A stretch of 64,000 bases of DNA from positions 1 to 64,000 of the forward strand of contig CAZAJX010000003.1 in NCBI GenBank assembly GCA_964485815.1, given 5' to 3'. This stretch comes from SFLA01 sp964485815. Lineage in GTDB: Bacteria; Bacillota; Clostridia; Oscillospirales; CAG-382. The position numbers and the translations under genes were made by a program. Below, in pieces: positions 60,624 through 64,000 of this stretch. The notes below the pieces were generated by a model. That model ran no database searches, was not told the origin of the DNA, and worked only from the letters and a program-made list of their open reading frames with translations. Numbering within the stretch: the stretch's first letter is position 1; the number at the start of each line of letters is the position of its first letter.

Positions 60624-62462
60624 ATGAATACAGACAGATATTCCCACCTGCTTTCCCGCGTGGAAAAGCCGGGCAGATACACGGGCAACGAATACGGCGA
60701 AACACGGAAAAACCTCGATGAAGTGGATACCCGTATGTGCTTTTGCTTTCCCGATACTTACGAGATAGGTATGTCCAATCTGGGCATGAAGATACTTATG
60801 GGCTGTGTAAACCGTCTTGACGGTGTGTGGTGCGAAAAAGCCTTCGCTCCCTGGGTGGATATGGAAGAGTTTATGCGCCAAACGGGCACGAAGCTGTTTT
60901 CCCTTGAAACGGGAGACCCTCTGGATAAGTTCGATATAGTTGCTTTTACTCTGCAGTATGAGCTTTGCTATACCAATATGGTAAACATGCTCTCTCTGGC
61001 GGATATCCCCCTTTACGCCAAGGACAGAGGGGAAGAATATCCCCTTATAATCGCGGGCGGTCCCTGCACCTATAACCCCGAGCCCGTGGCGGATTTTGTG
61101 GATGTTTTCTCTATCGGCGAAGGGGAAGAGGCTATTCCCGAGCTGGTGGAGCTTTACAGAAAATGCAAAAGAGAGGGCAAGACGAAAAAAGAGTTTTTGT
61201 TCCTTGCCGCCACCACCCTTGAGGGATTTTACGTTCCTTCTCTTTACGATGTGGAGTATAACTCCGACGGCACCATACGCTCCTTTATGCCTCGTGACGG
61301 CGTGCCCGCAAAGATCACAAAGAGAATAATAAAAGATCTGGATAAGGTATATTACCCCGTGAATTCGGAGATACCTTATATCGAAACCGTCCACGACCGT
61401 ATCGTTATGGAAATATTCCGCGGCTGTATAAGAGGATGCAGATTTTGTCAGGCGGGTATGGTCTACAGACCTTACCGCGAAAAAACCCCCGACGTTATCA
61501 ACGCCTGCGCCAAGGAATGCTTTGAAAACACGGGATATTCGGAAATGTCCCTTTCCTGCCTGTCCGTTTCGGACTATACCCGCCTGCCCGAGCTTATAGA
61601 CAAGCTCCTTTTATGGACGGATGAAAAAAAGGTTTCTCTTTCCCTCCCCTCCCAGCGTATAGACGCGTTTTATGAGGAATTGATGGAAAAAGTAATGAGC
61701 GTCCGCAAAAGCGGTATGACCTTCGCACCCGAGGCGGGCACTCAAAGACTTCGTGACGTTATAAACAAAAACATTACGGAGGAAGAAATACTCTCCGCCT
61801 GCCGCAAAGCCTTTGACGGCGGCAGAAACTCTCTTAAGCTGTACTTTATGAACGGTCTTCCCACCGAAACCGACGAGGATATCGTGGGTATCGCTAACCT
61901 TTCCCAGAGCATTGTGGACGAATTTTATTCCGTAAAGCGTCCCGGCAGAAAGGTGGAGGTGGGTATATCCGTTTCCTGCTTCGTGCCCAAGCCCTTTACC
62001 CCTTTCCAGTGGGAAAAGCAGGATACTATGGAGGAATTGCGCAGAAAGCAAATGCTCCTTCGTGATAACATAAAGACCCGTAAAATAAGATATTCCTGGC
62101 ACGAATCCAAGGTTTCCCACGTGGAAGCCATATTTGCCAAGGGCAACAGAAAGCTTTCTGGCGCCCTCGTTGAAGCAAACAAGCGGGGACAGCGCTTTGA
62201 CGGCTGGGACGAATGCTTTGATTTCGAAAAATGGATGGATATTTTTTCTTCCGTAGGGTTAGACCCCGCCTTTTACGCCAACAGACAAATGTCCTATGAT
62301 GAAATTTTGCCTTGGGATCATATCGATTGCGGCGTAACCAAGGAATTTTTGATACGTGAAAGCGAAAAAGCACGCGGCGGCGTTACCACGCCCGATTGCC
62401 GCACTCAATGCTCCGCCTGCGGTGCAAATAAACTGGGAGGTGAGAGAAAATGCTGTCGGTAA
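60624..62462 (+). CDS. TIGR03960-family B12-binding-like radical SAM protein
   Basis: This 612-residue protein has an N-terminal B12-binding-like domain (ending before residue 200, with IIAGGPCTYNPEPVADFVD and IGEGEEAIPEL) and a radical SAM domain with the CIRGCRFCQAG cluster-binding motif near residue 267, then TFAPEAGTQRLRDVINK and a C-terminal region ending CSACGAN. Its function is unknown; it always travels with the TIGR03936 gene, as here. It overlaps the next gene by 13 bp. Confidence 0.94.
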   Translation: MNTDRYSHLLSRVEKPGRYTGNEYGETRKNLDEVDTRMCFCFPDTYEIGMSNLGMKILMGCVNRLDGVWCEKAFAPWVDMEEFMRQTGTKLFSLETGDPLDKFDIVAFTLQYELCYTNMVNMLSLADIPLYAKDRGEEYPLIIAGGPCTYNPEPVADFVDVFSIGEGEEAIPELVELYRKCKREGKTKKEFLFLAATTLEGFYVPSLYDVEYNSDGTIRSFMPRDGVPAKITKRIIKDLDKVYYPVNSEIPYIETVHDRIVMEIFRGCIRGCRFCQAGMVYRPYREKTPDVINACAKECFENTGYSEMSLSCLSVSDYTRLPELIDKLLLWTDEKKVSLSLPSQRIDAFYEELMEKVMSVRKSGMTFAPEAGTQRLRDVINKNITEEEILSACRKAFDGGRNSLKLYFMNGLPTETDEDIVGIANLSQSIVDEFYSVKRPGRKVEVGISVSCFVPKPFTPFQWEKQDTMEELRRKQMLLRDNIKTRKIRYSWHESKVSHVEAIFAKGNRKLSGALVEANKRGQRFDGWDECFDFEKWMDIFSSVGLDPAFYANRQMSYDEILPWDHIDCGVTKEFLIRESEKARGGVTTPDCRTQCSACGANKLGGERKCCR

Positions 62463-63070
62463 GAATGTTCTTTTCCAAAAAAGGCACGGTGCGATATATT
62501 TCACATCTTGATATTTCCCGCGCCATTTCCCGCGCTCTGGTAAGAAGCGGATTGGATATAGTGTATACCGAGGGATATAACCCCCACGTGCGTCTTGTGT
62601 TTATACAGCCCCTTTCCATTTTTCAGGAAAGCGTCTACGAGGCGGCTGATTTCCGCATACATAACGAGGATATTTCCTTTGAAGATATCACCGCGGCGAT
62701 AAACCGCGCCCTTCCCGCAGGACTTGAGGTGCTGTATACCGCTTCCCCCGTTATGGATATTTCGGAGTGCGCCTACGCCACATATTCCATAAAGCTGGAT
62801 ACGGATATGTCCGATGACGAAGTGCGTGATGAACTTTCCGGCGAAATGGTTATAAACAAAAAGACCAAAAGCGGATATAAGGACGTGGATATTTCCGAAT
62901 TCGTAAAGAGCGTGTCCGTAAAAGACGGAACCGTGGAAATGACGGTATGCGCCGCCTGCAACCGCTGTCTTAATCCCGCTCTTGCTATCGGTTATCTGGG
63001 GGACAAAGTGCGCTCCCATCTTATTACCAGAACCGGTCTTTACAATGAAAAAATGGAGAAATTCGTTTAA
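62450..63070 (+). CDS. TIGR03936-family (DUF2344) protein
   Basis: This 206-residue protein starts with MFFSKKGTVRYISHLDISRA and has YNPHVRLVFIQPLS, the family signatures. It is the usual partner of the radical SAM gene before it, sometimes fused to it. Function unknown. GGGAGGTGAGAG precedes the ATG. Confidence 0.93.
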   Translation: MLSVRMFFSKKGTVRYISHLDISRAISRALVRSGLDIVYTEGYNPHVRLVFIQPLSIFQESVYEAADFRIHNEDISFEDITAAINRALPAGLEVLYTASPVMDISECAYATYSIKLDTDMSDDEVRDELSGEMVINKKTKSGYKDVDISEFVKSVSVKDGTVEMTVCAACNRCLNPALAIGYLGDKVRSHLITRTGLYNEKMEKFV

Positions 63071-63074
63071 AAGG

Positions 63075-63103
63075 TTGATTATATTCAAGTATTCTGCTAT
63101 AAT
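63075..63103 (+). promoter_or_regulatory. Promoter of the terminal lipoprotein gene
   Basis: TTGATT (63075-63080), 17-bp spacer, TATAAT (63098-63103). Confidence 0.78.
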
Positions 63104-63158
63104 TAACTGATTAAGTATATATTTCTCTTTTCCCCTTAGTTTTTTGGAGTTGATTTAT

Positions 63159-64000
63159 TTGAAAAAGCTTTTAGTTTTAATTTTAATATGTCTTGTCTGC
63201 CTTTGCTCCTGTGTCAACACGCCGGAGGATACGTCCGATATTTCGGATACCTCTTCGGCGGAGGAAAACGTTTCCGATACCGCTTCCGATGAGGATTATT
63301 CCCCCGTGGGAATGGAGGAGCTTGTTTCCCGTGCGCAGCAGCTTGTAAATGACGATATAGTTCTTATGGGCATTTTTGCGGGAGGAGCGCTGGCAGACGG
63401 CAGCGAGAAAAACGCATATACTCCCGCCCGCGGCGATTACGAGTATTATGAGGTGCTTTCCGTTATGGCGGACAATACTTATTCTTCCGCCGACGTAAAG
63501 GAAAGAATGCTGTCTTATCCCGATTACGGACCGGATTCGGTTATAAACAACGAGGGCAAGACAGAATATAATTACACCTATATAAACGATTTCGCCAAGT
63601 CGGCAAAAAACGCAACGGTTTCCGTTACCTCCTTTGATGATACCGAGGCGGTAATATCCGTAAAAATTTCGGGCAAAACGCTGGAATTGGGGCTGGAAAA
63701 CGTTGACGGCAAATGGAAGCTTAAAAACAGTCTGTATTTCGCATATCTCCAGAGCGAAATAGATTCACAGCTTTCTACCGGCTGGTCGGAGAGTATATAT
63801 CTGGGCACACGGCAGAACGCGGGAAGTATGCCCAAGCTTACGGGAAAAATACTCATTTTGAACGTTTTTCTTAACGATACCTTTACCTCCTGGACGGAAG
63901 CCAACCGCAAAACCGTGGAGGAAAATATAGACCGTGCCTGCGAGTGGATAGTAAACAAAAGCCGCGGCTTTGCTTCGGCAAACCTTGCCATAGACACTCA
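63159..64000 (+). CDS. Lipoprotein with TTG start (runs off the window end)
   Basis: An open frame runs without stops from a TTG at 63159 to the window end (at least 280 residues). GGAG at 63146-63149 is at good distance from the TTG, and no ATG gives the signal peptide. The product has a lipobox signal (LCSC, Cys at about 18), a Ser/Asp/Glu linker (TSDISDTSSAEENVSD), a middle segment with DYEYYEVLSVMADNTYSS, and a region near the end starting LTGKILILNVFLND. No family is recognised with certainty; the last part may open a metallopeptidase-like domain. Confidence 0.78.
   Translation, partial: MKKLLVLILICLVCLCSCVNTPEDTSDISDTSSAEENVSDTASDEDYSPVGMEELVSRAQQLVNDDIVLMGIFAGGALADGSEKNAYTPARGDYEYYEVLSVMADNTYSSADVKERMLSYPDYGPDSVINNEGKTEYNYTYINDFAKSAKNATVSVTSFDDTEAVISVKISGKTLELGLENVDGKWKLKNSLYFAYLQSEIDSQLSTGWSESIYLGTRQNAGSMPKLTGKILILNVFLNDTFTSWTEANRKTVEENIDRACEWIVNKSRGFASANLAIDT

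Overview
The window looks like a chromosomal piece of an uncultured anaerobic member of the class Clostridia (Bacillota), probably a gut or rumen Oscillospirales/Christensenellales-like lineage. This is inferred from gene content and order, AGGAGG-type ribosome sites, sigma-A promoters with 17-bp spacers, a TPP riboswitch in front of thiT, and many lipoproteins with Ser/Glu linkers. It is gene-dense, with about 48 genes in short operons whose stops and starts often overlap by 1-4 bp. No prophage or CRISPR array was seen.

Layout. 1-8460: a large structured non-coding RNA (147-763), best explained as OLE RNA, followed by a 1.6-kb block (unknown membrane gene, RAYT transposase, repeats) and then the usual OLE neighbours oapA-dxs-tlyA-nadK-argR-recN. 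8.6-12.7 kb: envelope genes (NAGPA-type glycosidase, GT2-GtrA glycosyltransferase) and pyrR on the minus strand. 12.8-23.9 kb: minD-like ATPase, mgsA, hisS, aspS and a five-gene GldA/F/G-like ABC operon ending in a lipoprotein. 23.9-28.8 kb: TPP riboswitch-thiT, a TRIC-type channel, ackA, tmcAL and a lipid kinase. 28.9-36.3 kb: a minus-strand operon of glycerate kinase, membrane protein, MoxR, DUF58 and transglutaminase. 36.6-39.3 kb: two paralogous surface proteins, each with its own promoter. 39.5-42.5 kb: a GlpA/GlpB/DUF1667 redox module. 42.6-44.1 kb: a lipoprotein/membrane pair facing an XRE regulator, with a palindromic operator inside the promoter. 44.1-54.6 kb: two Gfo/Idh/MocA dehydrogenases, two orphan sugar-type binding lipoproteins, tspO, patatin, yitT, a four-helix-bundle protein, tRNA-Val and a lipoprotein. 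54.7-64 kb: uvrB-uvrA, a beta-lactamase-fold lipoprotein, the TIGR03960/TIGR03936 pair, and a lipoprotein running off the end.

Intergenic DNA is unusually repetitive. There are at least four families: heptamer-bracketed palindromes that abut terminator T-tracts (family A); small CCCC-AAAAACGC palindromes (B); GC-rich REP-like units (C), two of which lie inside the RAYT reading frame; and a composite module of about 320-420 bp found after four unrelated genes in the same orientation (D). A fifth structure at 53.6 kb is a run of covarying mini-hairpins.

The strongest discoveries are the OLE locus split by a repeat/transposase block, the terminator-seeking repeats, the composite 3' module whose inverted copies bracket a sugar-metabolism cassette, and the XRE operator switch. 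All family assignments come from reading the sequence; no database search was run.
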